Source: Dromiciops gliroides (lineage: Eukaryota; Chordata; Mammalia; Microbiotheria; Microbiotheriidae). Taken from it: a stretch of 64,000 nt of DNA. The stretch spans positions 662,840,232-662,904,231 of the forward strand of contig NC_057861.1 of assembly GCF_019393635.1 (NCBI RefSeq), given 5' to 3'. Shown here piece by piece: positions 11,905 to 24,255 of the stretch. A model generated the notes under the pieces. It was not told the origin of the DNA, made no database searches, and saw only the letters and a program-made list of their open reading frames with translations. Within the stretch, counting starts at the first letter, position 1; each line of letters opens with the position of its first letter. Both the position numbers and the translations under genes were made by a program.

Positions 11905-13029
11905 CATTTAAAACATGGAAGAACTTGCTAAAATACTAATATATAATCTTTAATAAATAAGCAACAATAATAATAATAGGAAGAACTTTGCTTGTACAAA
12001 GATTATATACACATCAACAACTTGATTCTGAAAAAAAAATGATCAGACATTCAGAAATGTAAAGCTAAGACAGGATAATCAAATTATCTCCCAAAATATT
12101 CATTCTTGGAGTCAGAAAATATTTATCAATTACCAATTCTGAAGCAGTAATCCTTGCTCAGTCTCTTCATGACCCAATGATCCACAGGCCCTTCTATCCT
12201 CCACAATATCTCAATGTCTGTCCAAGTTAATCTTTGTTGTTTCCATACTATCTATAAATCTCATTGTGCTGGATATTGTAGATTACAAGACAAAACCAAA
12301 ATACTACCTGCCCTCAAGAAGTTTACATTCTATTAGAGGAAAGCGATATGTAGATAAATAAACAAAAAAACACATATGTTAAAGAGAAATACAAAGTAAT
12401 TTTTCCATGGGGAGAGGAAACAAAAATTACTCATGAACTTACACAGAAATTATCTTTCTCTTCACTATTATTTCATTTTAATTACTTCTGCACAATTTTC
12501 AAATAATAAATTGCAAAGATGATGTGAGGAAAATTTGGGGGCTGTTGGCCCAGGCACATTTCCTGCAGCTCACTCCAAGGCCTAAACTTTCATTTTAGGA
12601 CACAAGAGCATTTGGTAGGTCATTATGCCTTTTTCCCCCCTTCTTATCAAAAAGCCTACAATTTATTTGGATAAACATGCAAACCACTATTTACAAACAA
12701 GACACAGGATATATTGTAGATACTCAGAGAGAGGACACTACCATTAAGAAAGATCCTAAAAGGCTCTTCTCCTCTACTACTTCTTTTTTAGTTGAAAATT
12801 GAAAATCTTTTTAGTTGAAAATTGAAAATAAACATGCAGTAAAAACAATGTAGCCATTATAAAGATTTTCTCTAAAGTGTCTTAACATATCTTACAAAAT
12901 ATTTTGGTGGAAATTATGATTATTTTAAAGCTGGAGATAGGGGTGCACTCAGGCAGGGTCACTCAGTCTGAGCCTCAGATATTGAAGTCAAATATTCAGA
13001 ACTAGTTGGCTCATTATACTGTCATTCCC
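11905..13029. other. Intergenic DNA, weak L2 3' traces
   Basis: The segment 12260-12360 (GGATATTGTAGATTACAAGA, CCTGCCCTCAAGAAGTTTACATTC) resembles an L2 3' end. The rest is unassigned and no gene is seen. Confidence 0.45.
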
Positions 13030-13175
13030 TTTCTTATTTTTTATTTAGAATTTTTATTTTTCCCAAATTACATGTAAAAACAAATTTTGACATCAATTTT
13101 TTTCAAAACTTTGTGTTCCAAATTCTATTCCTCTCTCTCCACTCCCCACCAAGAACTCAAGCAAGTCACTATGAC
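13030..13175 (-). mobile_element. L1 3' end, antisense, short
   Basis: The plus strand shows the reversed L1 tail: TTTATTTTTCCCAAATTACATGTAAAAA, TTTGACATCAATTTTTTTC, AAAACTTTGTGTTCCAAATTC, then AAGAACTCAAGCAA. It is heavily 5'-truncated. Confidence 0.8.
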
Positions 13176-13519
13176 TTTTAAACCAATAAAGGTATATTCC
13201 AAGGTCAAGCTTTAGAAAAGCTTTGATGCTCCAATTATCTTATAGAAAGTAAATGGCAGAGCCAGGAATTTGAGACTGGTCTTTTGACTCCAAAGCTCTT
13301 TCCACTAATACAATACTGCCTACACATAAGTTAATATACAGGCTATTGCATTAACTAGCAGAGTCCTGGGAATGGGACAGAACATGGGTAGATTTTATTG
13401 ATGTTTCCATGACAAGAAATAAAAGGAAGAATATAGGGAGCTGGCTATGGAGCTAGCCTAGGTAGCTTAGACCTAGCTGGCTATGAAAAAACCTTGGGTC
13501 ATGTGGAATGTCAAAGTGG

Positions 13520-13690
13520 ATAATAATCTTAGAGCTGAAAGGGACCTTAAATTCAATTCACTCCTATTACTCTTGAGGAAACAGAGATCTGTAAAGATTA
13601 AGTGACTTATCCAAGGTAATACAATAATAAAGTAAAGAAATGGGATTTGAGTTGAGGTCCTCTAACTCCAGTCCCAGTGTATTTTCCATT
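13520..13690 (+). repeat. MIR-like SINE
   Basis: TTAGAGCTGAAAGGGACCTT, then GAGGAAACAGAGATCTGTAA and AGATTAAGTGACTTATCCAAGGTAAT is the usual MIR-type order. It is diverged. Confidence 0.55.
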
Positions 13691-14434
13691 TTATCAGGAT
13701 TCCTTTAAGAAGTTAGAAAAATGTTAGTTGGCAGGATTGTTGGGAAGAAATAGAAACAAAGAAAAGATGCAAGTCATTTCCAATTCAGACTTATATTAAA
13801 GATCATCTTTTGTTCTCTGTTTTACTTGAACGTTTAGAAAATCACCCATTCAAATTCTAAGAACATTAAGAATATGGAATTAAAAGTGTTATACATATCT
13901 ATGGAGATATGCATATAGACAAGAGAAATCTAGGATGATGTATCTTACAATATTGTCATTCATTGATTTTCCAACAGTAACAAGGCAAATTTTGTCATAT
14001 CTATGCAGACAAAATTGAAAATCGCTTGTGGATTTTACATAGTAAAATTTAACAAAAATATTGACATTCTGACTTTTGGAGAAATCTTTCTTAGTAAGAT
14101 ACATTTAGATCTGATTAGACTTGTATTTTATATTGTCTGCCATTACTTTAAATGGAATTTCTCTTTCTATCTCTTGTTGCTAATGTTTTCTTAATGAATG
14201 AATTGGTACAAATAGTAAATTTGATGCCATCTATGAAGAGGACCAAAATTGAGTAAATGAAAACATTGTGCTAAAAATCATTTTGGAAAGAACAAAGTGA
14301 ATTAAATAAATATATATATACTACAAGAATTCCAGAGATGTTTGCCATAATTATATAAGTTGTAATTTGTTTCTTTTGTTTTAAGGATATATTGTATGTT
14401 AGATACATCATAAGACTAAAATTCACAAAGATCT

Positions 14435-14640
14435 GAATGTAAATTCTGACACATACTACTTAGGAGTTTGATCCTGGATACTCCACTTAACCTCTCTATG
14501 ACAAAGTAGTTTCTCATTTATAAAATGCAGATAATAATAGCATGTATCTCACAGAATTATCGGGAGGATCGAACGAGATAGATGTAAAGCACTCTGAAAA
14601 CCTTAAAGTGCTATATAAATACTAGTTGTAATTAACTGTT
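14435..14640 (+). repeat. CORE-SINE/MIR-like element
   Basis: ACTCCACTTAACCTCTCTATG, TCATTTATAAAATGCAGATAATAATAGC, AAAGCACTCTGAAAACCTTAAAGTGCTATATAAAT is the typical 3' half of MIR/MON-type SINEs. Confidence 0.75.
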
Positions 14641-14814
14641 ATTAATTCATATAGACAGAAGGTTTCATGATATACACTACACACTTGTTGCATCTTTCAT
14701 TTCCTGATCTTAAGTGGCATTTTATAACAATTTTCCCATTCACTTTTATGCCTATCTCATTGATATAGCAAATATTTAAAAGTCAATAATCAATTATTAA
14801 GCACCTACTTACAC

Positions 14815-15095
14815 AGGTGACAGTAGATATGGCAAATTGGGCTTGGAGTCAGCAAAACATAAATTCAAATCCAGCCTTATACATGTACTATATGTGTGAT
14901 CCAGGGCAAGGGACTTGACCACTGTTGGCTTCAGTTTCCTCATTTGTTAAATAGGGATAATAATAGGGATAATAAACCTTCTAGGGTTTTAGTAAGAAAC
15001 AAATGAGATAATAATTGAAAAGCTCTTAGTACAGTGCCTGACACATATAAAGCACTATATAAATGTTGGCTATAATTATTGTTGTTGTTGTTACC
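14815..15095 (+). repeat. CORE-SINE/MIR-like element
   Basis: GGAGTCAGCAAAACATAAATTCAAATCCAG is followed by TTTCCTCATTTGTTAAATAGGG, ATAATAATAGG, AAGCACTATATAAATGTTGGC. A short GTT repeat lies at its right edge. Confidence 0.75.
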
Positions 15096-15474
15096 TAATA
15101 TGTGCCAGGGACTGTGCTATGCATTGGCAATATAAATAGAAGAAAAAACAATCCCTGACTTCCAGGAGTTTTCTTTCTAATGAGTGAAGACAATAGACAA
15201 AAGAAAAACAAAAAACAAAAACAAACAAACAAAAAACACAAAAAGTCAGGCCTGGGAAGGAAAAAGTTTCTTAGGCCTGGGTGTGGTAGGAGTCAAAGAA
15301 TTCCAAAATAAGTGCATCCCAGTGAGAAATGAGGAGGTGTCTGTACTGGCTCTACAGTATCTCCTCCTTAAATGGAGGTTGATGAGTTCGTGGCTCCACT
15401 ATCCAATCAGAGAGGCAGAGGACACTGATGAGCTATGAATATTAAGGATGATTGGATTGGGCAAGATGATACTA

Positions 15475-15605
15475 TTAATGTACTCAGTAGAATATAATCA
15501 TTGTGAGGGTAGGGGTTTGTCTTGTTTTGGTCTTTGTAGCCTCAAAGCCAAGAATAGTGTCTGATACATGAATGACTCAAGAAATATTTGTTAAATTGGA
15601 TGCAT
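15475..15605 (+). repeat. L2/MIR 3'-end-like fragment
   Basis: The phrase TGAGGGTAGGGGTTTGTCTTG, TTTGTAGCCTCAAAGCCAAGAATAG, AAATATTTGTTAAATTGG matches the common 'gcagggactgtcttg...cagcacctag...aataaatatttgttga' pattern of mammalian LINE/SINE 3' ends. Confidence 0.55.
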
Positions 15606-16649
15606 ATGTTGGCCTAATTTAGTGAATCTTACTGAGTTCTTAGTAATAATAGTATTAGTAGTTCTTTTCCTCTTCATCTTATGTCATTTATTGGCACATA
15701 AACTGAAATGATATTTTGAAATCTGAAATAATGTTTTGTTAGTTTTTTTTTTCTTTTTTGTTTTGTTTCTTTGTTTATGCTTGTTAGGAGCACTGAAGGT
15801 GAGACAATAAAACAACTTCCTGAAATGTATCTTGCCTTTGGGTACATGACAAAACTAATTCTACCATTTCCTTTATTTCTTCTCAAAGGAGAACTTGTAG
15901 GTCATCTTTCCCTTCAACTAAAATTTCCTAATGTATTCTAGTTTGATTTGTAGTTTGGATGTCAATACTGATATATTTAATTTCTCCCAGTAATATATTA
16001 ACTTATTGATCATCAGACAAGAGTCTCACATTTGAAGGGAAAACACTTAAATTAATATTTATATCCAGTTTGAAAAATGTGATTCTTACCCTCTGTCCAC
16101 TTCAAAATCATTTTGCCAATGTCACTATAGAAGAGAAAAGGGAAGTCGCATGACTGCGTGCCATTCTGTGGTCTTCTTTATTTGCTAGATTGCCATGGAC
16201 AAAAACTTCATCATTTAGTCATCAGTCTACTAGTGATGGTTCTCTCTGGACTTAGGTAGGTTGGTCCTTGAATTATAGACAGGCTTTTCCAAGGACCTTA
16301 CTCAGTGTCTTTCCATTTTCTGAGATTCATAAGACAATGAAAATCTAATGAACCATATATCTTCTATCTTATCTCCATACCGTCTCTATGATTGCAATCA
16401 GCATATGTTTTAGGGGCATCCTTGGTAAAAAATATAAAAAGGTAGCAGACAAACTCTTAGAAAAAAATGAAATAGCAGAACTTGTTTGGTATAGTCATGT
16501 AACTGAATGAAAGGTATAATACAGAATTAAATTTGTATATTGTTGAATTATGGTTTATTAATCATTAAAATACTTGAGTCAAATATTGCAGTATGTAGTG
16601 CATGATAAGTATTTTAAAATATTAGCAGAATGAAAGACCACTGATCTAT
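15606..16649. other. Intergenic DNA, no gene seen
   Basis: Short ORFs only, with no similarity recognised on either strand. Confidence 0.5.
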
Positions 16650-16800
16650 GTGACCTTGGGGGAATAATTTAAGTGCTTAGAGTTATATTTTTTCTCATCT
16701 GAAAAATGGTAGGTTGTTGGGACCCAAATGAGATCGTGTAAGAATCTTTGTAAACCTCAAAGCATTAAATAAATGTCAGATATGGTTATTTATTACAAAA
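16650..16800 (+). repeat. MIR-like SINE fragment
   Basis: GTGACCTTGGGGGAATAATT, TTTTCTCATCTGAAAAATGGTA, TGTAAACCTCAAAGCATTAAATAAATGTC. It is diverged. Confidence 0.6.
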
Positions 16801-16955
16801 AACCAACATTGAATGACATCACTGCAACATTAATTGATATTTGTTCAATTTGAAATATTATACTATAAAACTTTCAAAATAATAAAATGGCATATCTTTC
16901 AGAATGCCTTGTCCAGGGTCTCCTCTGACTTATCTTGATCAAGAAGCATATATGA

Positions 16956-17113
16956 GGGGCAGCTAGGTGGCACAGGGGATAGAGCACCGGCCCTGGATTC
17001 AGGAGGACCTGAGTTCAAATCCGGCCTCAGACACTTAACATTTACTAGCCATGTGACCCTGGGCAAGTCACTTAACCCCAATTGCCTCACTAAAAAAAAA
17101 AAAAAAAAAGAAG
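16956..17113 (+). mobile_element. tRNA-derived SINE (WSINE1-like), young
   Basis: A full-length copy with GGGGCAGCTAGGTGGCACAG head, GAGTTCAAATCCGGCCTCAG, ACTTAACCCCAATTGCCTCAC and a poly(A) tail. A perfect 15-bp target-site duplication (AAGAAGCATATATGA) lies at 16941-16955 and 17114-17128. Its near-consensus sequence suggests recent insertion. Confidence 0.97.
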
Positions 17114-17507
17114 AAGAAGCATATATGAAGCATTTGTAACTGGAGAGATAATGTATCTTCTAGGAAACATTGGCAGTAAAACACATTTTAGCCAAGTCTG
17201 GGGCTTACAGTAAGTGTTCAATAGAAGTAACAGGCTATTTATTTAATTAAACTGTGAAGGTGGAAAGTAAAACTTTACTCAAAATATCACTTCATGTTTT
17301 GGTGTTTCTGAGAAAGGAAACATACCAAGAAATAAAATTAAGTCACAGGAGCTAATTTCCCTATGAATAGAACAAATGCCAAGTTGAGAAATACCATATA
17401 AAGTATTGTAAAATGATAGAGACATTTAATGTGAACTAAATATTTACTATTTCACTTGTAGCAGCTTTTGGCATCCCTAAAGAGGATGTGAAATTATGAT
17501 TATTATG

Positions 17508-17602
17508 ACTACTTCTGCTGCTGCTGCTATGACAATGACAATGAAAACAACTACTCTTTCTCCTCCTCCTCTTCCTCCTCCTAATACTGCTACTACTACT
17601 GA
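17508..17602. repeat. Interrupted triplet-repeat cluster
   Basis: CTG units (17515-17528), an ACAATGACAATG patch, CTC/CTT units (17558-17582) and CTA/CTG units follow one another. It opens short repetitive ORFs that are not genes. Confidence 0.85.
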
Positions 17603-17954
17603 GAATAAGGTCTGGTCTTGTGAGTTCATTACTATAGGGAACTCCCAGGATAGCAAATTCCCTCTATCAATGTGTTTTTTATATATTTTCCCTTCAATTT
17701 AAAATCTTTGGGAGGTGTGAATAGCAAATGAGAAGTTAAGTGACTTGCCCAGGATCACAAAGTACATGCCACAAATATAATTTGAACCTATATCATTTAC
17801 AAATTGAGTCCAGGTTTCATTATTTGTAAGAAAGAATACCAATAAGTACCAATCTAGTACCTGTAAAATGTATACATAAGCTTCTCTTCTAGGGTAGGGT
17901 CTATATCTTGTTGAAATTCTAGTAGCTCTACTGTCTCCTAGAGACTGACTTTCT

Positions 17955-18032
17955 AAGATACATGTCTGTTTGTCTGTATCTGTCCCTGCCTCTTTTCTTC
18001 CTCTGTTTATCTTTCTTTATGGATTCTTTCTG

Positions 18033-18104
<72 letters not shown>

Positions 18105-18300
18105 TTTCTTTCTTTCTCTTTCTCTCTCTTTCATGCTTTCTTTTTCTCTCCTCCCCCCTTTCTCTCTCCTCTGCTTCCACATTTGTCTTTCTCTATTGCT
18201 ATCTCTGTCTCTGTCATTTTGTCTCCCTTTCTCTGTGTCTCTTTCTATCTCTGTCTCTTCCTCTTCCCTTTCCTTCTCTCCCTTTTCCCCTCTCTGCCTC
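17955..18300. repeat. Polypyrimidine tract with (CTTT)n core
   Basis: The + strand is almost entirely C and T for about 340 bp. The core at about 18030-18108 is a clean CTTT tetranucleotide array, followed by TCTC/CTGTCTCT variants. Long Ser/Phe/Leu-rich and Lys/Glu/Arg-rich ORFs here are repeat artefacts. Confidence 0.95.
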
Positions 18301-18666
18301 ACTAAAATATGGAAATTGGAATTGAACAAAACAAATTCTTTCAATTCCTCTAGAGCCCAGACAGCAATTTGAAGTAAGGGGGAATAATATCCAAATGCAT
18401 TTTTCATTTCTAGCTTGTCGTTAAATTAATTCTTTGATTCTAGATTTCTCCATATGTTTACTTTTACACTGGCACCTTGCTATAATCCTCTTAGCTACCA
18501 AGCAGAATATGGTATAAAGCATCTATAATTTGGGTTTTATCCAAACAGTTTTAGTTACTAAGGCCTGTTAAGGAACTACTATATATAAAGCAGTTATCCA
18601 GCAAGAAACCCGGAGACAATGTGATAATAGCAAACAAACCATTAGGTTTTCATCAGAAAATCTTGT

Positions 18667-20050
18667 GGGGGTAGAGCCAAGATGGGAGAGGAGAGGCTGA
18701 GACTCCCACAAGCTCTCCATTAACCCATCCACTCACTCCCAAATAATGTCATAAAAAAAATCCCAAAGCAGCCTAACTCACATAAGAACAGAGTGAGACT
18801 ATTTTCCAGCCAAAAAATGACAATTGAGATCACCTGCTGATCAGCTGAGAGAAGAGTTCAGCATGCAGACCGAACCCAGCCAGGAACAGACAGTGCCTAC
18901 AATGCATCATAGTCTTCAGCACCAGGGGTCTTTTCTGAGGCTCAGCTAGCAGACAGTGAGGGGGCTAAGCAGTTGGCTGGGGTGAAATGACTGTAGTCTT
19001 TGCTGGCCTTGGGGTGAAGCACCCTGGTTCTGGGCCACTGGGCCAAATCAAGTAGTGGTGGCCCAGTGGAGGAGGGACACAGGCATGCCAAGCTTCTGAC
19101 CATTGAGAATCACATTGCAACCAGACATATGCTTCTAGTTCAAGATGAGTTGGCAAAGAAAATGACAGACAATAGACAGCTTCTTTGAGGGAGGGACAGA
19201 CCAGAATACACCCTCAGAAGTAGATAATAACAAAGGCAAAACTGCAACATCCACAGCTTCCAAGAAAATTATGAATTGGTCTTAGGACTTGGAAGCTCTC
19301 AAAAGAGACTTTGAAGAAAAAGTAGGAGAGATAGAAGGAAAATTTAGGGAGAGAAGGAAAGAATGGAAAGAGAAATGAGAGCAATGCAGGAGAGTCATGA
19401 GAAAAAAGTTAATAGCTTGAAAAGTAAAATAGACGGGGCAGCTAGGTGGGGCAGTAGATAAAGCACTGGCCTTGGATTCAGGAGTACCTGAGTTCAAATC
19501 CAGCCTTAGACACTTGAAACTTACTAGTTGTGGGACCCTGGGCAAGTCACTTAACCCTCATTGCCCCCCACACACAAAAAAGGAAAATAGAAAAAGGAAA
19601 TCAAAAAGCTGTCTGAAGAAAATAATTGCCTAAGAATTAGGATTGAACAAATGGAAGCTAGTGACTTTATGAGAAACCAAGACACAGTAAAACAAATCAA
19701 ATTGAATGAAAAAAATGGAGGGCGATGTGAAATATCTCCTTGGAAAAAAGGCTGATCTGGAATATAAATCCAGGAGAGATAATTTGAAAATCATTAGACT
19801 ACCTGAAAACCATGACCAAAATAAGAACCTAGATATCATCTTCCAAGAAATTGTCAGGGAAAATTGCCCTGATATTCTAGAAGCACAAGGTAAAATAGAA
19901 ATTGAAAGAATCCACCAATCACCTCCAGAAAGAGATCCCAAAAGGAAAACTTCCAGGAATATTATAGCCAAATTCTACAGATCCCAGGTCAAGGAGAAAA
20001 TATTACAAGCAGCTAGAAAAAAAGGAGAAAATCTTGCAAAATAATATTAA
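18667..20050 (+). mobile_element. L1 with 5'UTR and ORF1, 3'-deleted
   Basis: The left end reads GTGGGGGTAGAGCCAAGATGG, the typical start of a marsupial L1 5'UTR, followed by AGAGGCTGAGACTCCCACAAGC. ORF1 remnants start near 19145. An open segment at 19706-20044 encodes the RNA-binding part (KSRRDNLKIIRLPENHDQ, ENCPDILEAQG, ERIHQSPPERD, FYRSQVKEKILQAARKKG). Nothing of ORF2 follows, so the element ends inside ORF1. A SINE (19435-19582) interrupts the coiled-coil part. Confidence 0.88.
19435..19582 (+). mobile_element. tRNA-derived SINE inside L1 ORF1
   Basis: GGGGCAGCTAGGTGGGGCAG head, GAGTTCAAATCCAGCCTTAG and ACTTAACCCTCATTGCC with a CACACAAAAAA tail. L1 ORF1 sequence continues on both sides (AAAGTAAAATAGA before, GGAAAATAGAAAAAGGAAAT after), so it inserted into the L1. 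Confidence 0.93.
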
Positions 20051-21469
20051 TACAATTAAGAAATCAATTCCTCATGTATCATGTAACATTTTAAAAACTG
20101 AAAACAAATCTTTTTTTTTAAAGAAGGAATGGTAAAATCCAGTAAAGTAAGTGGTAAAATGACATTTGAATATAGGACTGCTGAAGGACAAAAAGAAGAT
20201 TGGAAAGTTTACCTATCCTTCCTTATCCTCTTGATTCCATTTAAGAAATTGGGGAATCAGTACTGAGAATGGAGATGAGATGAGGATGAAACAACTAGTG
20301 ACAAAAGGAGGGCTGAACGAATTGGATCCTATGCTAATGGATGGAGGAGAAAGGCTACAGCTCCTCTTACAGTAGTGCTCAGTATAAGCCACAAAAATAT
20401 GGAAGAAGCAAAAGCCTGCTTACCTTGACCTGCATTACAAGTAGAATAGCCTGAAAAAATGCCTGTAGAAGGTGGCCTATAGCAGTAAAATGAGCTACTT
20501 GGATGCCTCTTCTATGATCTCTGCTGATGGTAAGTACTAACTTCTTTCTTTTCTATACAGGGAAATCAAAACACTCAGCATTGCAAGAAATTAATATGGA
20601 GTGAAAGTAATACAGTCATGTACCATGGGAAATCTAGGGAATATAAATTTGAGTTCTGATCTACTTAGTCTGGGATTATTTTACAGCCAGTGAGATAATG
20701 TGATTATTTAAATGCTTCAAGACATCATATTTCTAACAATGTAGGTGTTTTCTTTGCCAAGCAGTTCAGAATCCTTTTCGCTTCAGGAATCAATTTTTAT
20801 AAGCTGTTTTGGCCACGCAAAAACTTCATCTCTTGTTGGCCAATTGCTGATGAAAGCCTCTCTGAACTTCAGGTAAGCTGGTCACTTAAACCAGTGGTCT
20901 CCAGAATGGAGATCTAACCTCATCTCATGCAGTATTTGATCAACTAGAGTTTGAGAGGATAGATCACATCCCACCATAACAAAGGAAGCTAACATGGACT
21001 TCCCACCAATACAACTACACCATCTTATTCACATAATAAAATTTAATTCTCCCCAACTCAACACTCTTATCAGTGGTTTCTTCCACTGGATCTGCCTCTC
21101 AGGAGTCAGTTGCTCAGAGAAATTAGAAACTAATTTTGACCCAGAAATCAATAGTAACTGCACAGATGAAATTCCTTATCCCCTTTCTCCTCATCATCTT
21201 ATAGCTACTGAAGTGTCATTTTGTGGGGTACCCCTATACAGTGGCAAATAAGTAACACCTGCTCTGCTTCACTTCCTTTCTGCTGTACTTTTCATTTATG
21301 TGAGTAGTGGAGGGATTAACAAAGATGGATTATGATATGAATTTATCATTATATTATCTTTCCCTCAAAATATATACCCTGTTCTGAAATTTCTTAATTC
21401 CCTATTTCCCTCAAAGACATTAACACCATTGTTGTTGTTTGACCTTCTTTGTCTTTTTTTATCTTAGTA
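20051..21469. other. Intergenic DNA, no gene seen
   Basis: An 85-codon ORF (20994-21251) has no recognisable similarity. No repeat family could be named. Base composition is ordinary for the window. Confidence 0.45.
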
Positions 21470-22270
21470 TATGCCTTTTTTAGTATTTTATTTTTCTCAA
21501 ATTACATATAAAAATAATTGCCAATATTCATTTTAAAAATTCAATTCTGGATTCTCTCTATCCCTCCTCACTGTCCTCACTGAGAAGGCAGGCAATTTAA
21601 TATATGTTTTACATATGTAGTCATGCAAAACATATTTCCATACCATTCATATTTTAAAAGAAAACAGAAACCAAAATTTAAAAAAAATATATAAAGTTAA
21701 AAAAAAAAGTATGCTTCAATCTGTATTCTGACTCCATCAGTTCTTTCTCTGGACATGGACAGAATTTTTCATAATAAATTCCTCAAAGTTCTCTTAGATC
21801 ATTGTATTGCTGTTACTGTATGCAATGTTGTCCTTGTTCCTCTCATTTCAATCTGTATCAGTTTGTGTAAATCTTTTTTGCACTTATCTGCCAGCATTTT
21901 TGGCTCATCATTTCTTATTACATGACAGCATCCCATCACAACCATATACCACATCTTGTTCAGTCATTCCCCAATTGTTGGGCATCCCCTCAATTTCTAA
22001 TTTTTTGCCACCAGAAAAGAGCTGCTATAAATGGGATTTTTTTGTACATATAGGTCCATTTCCCGTTTTTATCTCCATTGGGATATAGACCTAGTAGAGT
22101 TATTGTTAAGTAAAACGGTATCCATGCTTCTATAAACTTTTGGTCATAGTTCCCAATTGTTCTATGTAATGGTTGAATAGATTCACAGTTCCATCAAAGG
22201 GTATTAGTGTCTCAATTTTCCCCCATATACTCCAACATTAGTCATTTTCCTTTTCCATCCTATTAGCCAA
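21470..22270 (-). mobile_element. L1 3' end, antisense
   Basis: The plus strand shows the reversed L1 ORF2/3'UTR boundary: CTCAAATTACATATAAAAATAATT, TTTCCATACCATTC, CTCCATCAGTTCTTTCTCTGGAC, GTTCAGTCATTCCCCAATTGTTGGG, CATCCCCTCAATTTCTAATT, TTTTTTGTACATATAGGTCC. These match 31740-32240 in reverse. The short ORFs here are shadows of it. Confidence 0.88.
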
Positions 22271-22691
22271 TAAGATAGGTGATGGGCAAAATAATGGAAT
22301 CCTACCTCCAGTGCCAGCAAAGAGACCTATGTAATCTCCTTCTGACCTGTTGTTTGACCCCCTTACTTATTCAGTCAATCCCAAGGCCTGTTCCTGATTT
22401 GCTGGAGTCTAGTCTGCATTGGTATGGCTTGCACTGGACTGTACTCAACTCTCAAACTGGTGCAATAGACTTTTCTTCACAAAATTCCAAGTTGTCTTGG
22501 GATGGAAAATGGTTTCAATGGAATCATTTCAATGGCTGGAAAATTGTTGCAATTGGATTGTTTCAACGGGAAATTGAATTTGTGGGTTCAGCCACTCCAG
22601 AATTTAAGTCATCTTAAAAATGTCTTTCAAGTGGTTTGGGGAGATCTCAGGTGAGTCCTTACCTTGTCTTTGCCAACTTGGCTCCATCCCC

Positions 22692-23400
22692 TAACCTTCA
22701 TTTTCTTTTTTCTTTTTTTTTTAAAGTGAGGCAATTGGGGTTAAGTGACTTGCCCAGGGTCACACTGCTAGTGTCAAGTGTCTGAGGCTGGATTTGAACT
22801 CAGGTACTCCTGACTCCAGGGTCGGTGCTCTATCCACTGTGCCACCTAGCTGCCCCTAACCTTCATTTTCAAAGATGAACAATGTCATCATGGGTGATGT
22901 CTTGGACTGTCCTAAATTAGATTTAAGTAAGGCAGAGTTGTGAAAAGTTGTTAGCCTCACACTCTCTTCTAGAGACATCAAAGACCAATGCAAGACAAAA
23001 ATCGAGACAATTGGAAATGTCCTGGGATGCAGTGGATGACCTTGGTATTTGATGTTTCACCAGTCCCTAAGTGTTCCACAATATATGCTTCCACTGCCTT
23101 CATGGTCATTGAAGCAAATTATTCTCATCTACTCTTTCCGCTAAGTGAAGTCTTCACATGCTTGTGGTAGACATCCTGCTAAATCAAAGAAGCATTTGAG
23201 GCACATCCTCAACCTAGTTTAGCTGGTTTGCTGAGATGATTTAACCAAGGTGTAATGGCTAGACATGATACAGCTTCTTGGAACTTAAGTAAGAGTTGGA
23301 TGGACAGCAAAAGTACATGAGCAGGCCTGAAAAGAACTCAGAAAGCCCTCATACCAGAGGTGCTAGTCCTCCGTCAACACCTCATACACCATCACTATTA
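22692..23400 (-). mobile_element. Family A LTR-like repeat, near full length
   Basis: In reverse it matches 62657-63204 over most of its length. Shared marks are CTTCACATGCTTGTGG against GGCACGTGAAGAC, TTGCATTGGTCTTTGATG, CATGATGACATTG, and a left edge CTTCATTTTCAAAGATGAAC against ATATGAAGGACAAACA. Its inferred 3' terminus is interrupted by a SINE (22706-22856). Confidence 0.7.
22706..22856 (-). mobile_element. tRNA-derived SINE, antisense
   Basis: A reversed full-length SINE from a T-run with TTAAAGTGAGGCAATTGGGG to TGTGCCACCTAGCTGCCCC. A perfect 14-bp duplication TAACCTTCATTTTC lies at 22692-22705 and 22857-22870. Confidence 0.96.
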
Positions 23401-23884
23401 CTATCCTTCCAATATCTCAGTTTCTCAAACTTCTTGAATCTTCACTCAACTAAAATTGCTCTTCACCAAACATAACAAATCAGATTACCTTTCATCTCTA
23501 TCCTTCTTGACCTCTTTGTAACATTTTATATTTTTTACTCTTTTCCTCCTGGATATTTTCTGTCTCCTCTATGGGTTGTTGAAAATGATGTGTGAGGTCT
23601 ATCTTTATATTTCCACACTTTAAAAATGTGAAAATGTAAAAATGTTCTAATCTCTTGAATAATCTTCTGAATGAAGTGTTTCAGTGGGTTTTTAAAAATA
23701 TAAAAGCATGCTAACATCAACATAAAAGAGCAACTGACATAACAGAAGGCATAAATTTGCTAGCTAAATTTAAATAAAGAAACCTTTCATAATTGGTAAA
23801 TGGTATTGAAAATTGAATATGATTTAATTTGCATCATTTTTCATCAGAAGCTTGACTTGTATTGACTCTGCAGAATAACATACC

Positions 23885-24070
23885 CCTGGGCTGGATAGCC
23901 CTGGTGGCCTCCTCTCCTTTTTTACCATTTTTTTTCTATACTGTTTTTCTGTATTAGATTGCAAGCTTCCTGTGGGCTGGGATTATCTCATTTTCTTATT
24001 TGTATCCATGGAGATTAGGACAATGCCTGGCACATAGTAGGCACTTAACAAAGGCCTATGAATTGAATTG
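23885..24070 (+). repeat. L2/MIR 3'-end-like fragment
   Basis: TTAGATTGCAAGCTTCCTGTGGGCTGGGATTATCTCATTTTC, ATGCCTGGCACATAGTAGGCACTTAACAAA is the usual mammalian L2/MIR 3' phrase. It lies just upstream of the WDHD1 retrocopy. Confidence 0.7.
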
Positions 24071-24240
24071 AATTTTAAAAAGAGTAAGCATAGCTAATGT
24101 TATACCTCGTCCATTTGGATGTTATACATTTTTCCATTTGGATCTAATGAAAAGTTTATTTTTTTCCCTCTAGCAATATAACTATTAAAAAATAAAGTGA
24201 ATTTAGAACCAACCTTTCAAATTACTGTATACAAGGTATT
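24071..24240. other. Pre-insertion flank of the retrocopy
   Basis: AT-rich DNA ending GGTATT immediately before the target-site duplication. The junction TATT/AAATC resembles the TT/AAAA-type site nicked by L1 endonuclease. Confidence 0.6.
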
Positions 24241-24255
24241 AAATCAAGATAGTAG
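24241..24255 (+). repeat. Left target-site duplication of retrocopy
   Basis: AAATCAAGATAGTAG is repeated exactly at 28420-28434. Nothing else in this region explains a 15-bp exact repeat 4.2 kb apart, so it marks both ends of the inserted cDNA. Confidence 0.95.

Noticed and set aside
17928..18407. A 159-codon Lys/Glu/Arg-rich ORF and overlapping Phe/Leu/Ser-rich ORFs
   Set aside because: They are translations of the CTTT-rich pyrimidine tract in different frames; no start context or protein similarity.
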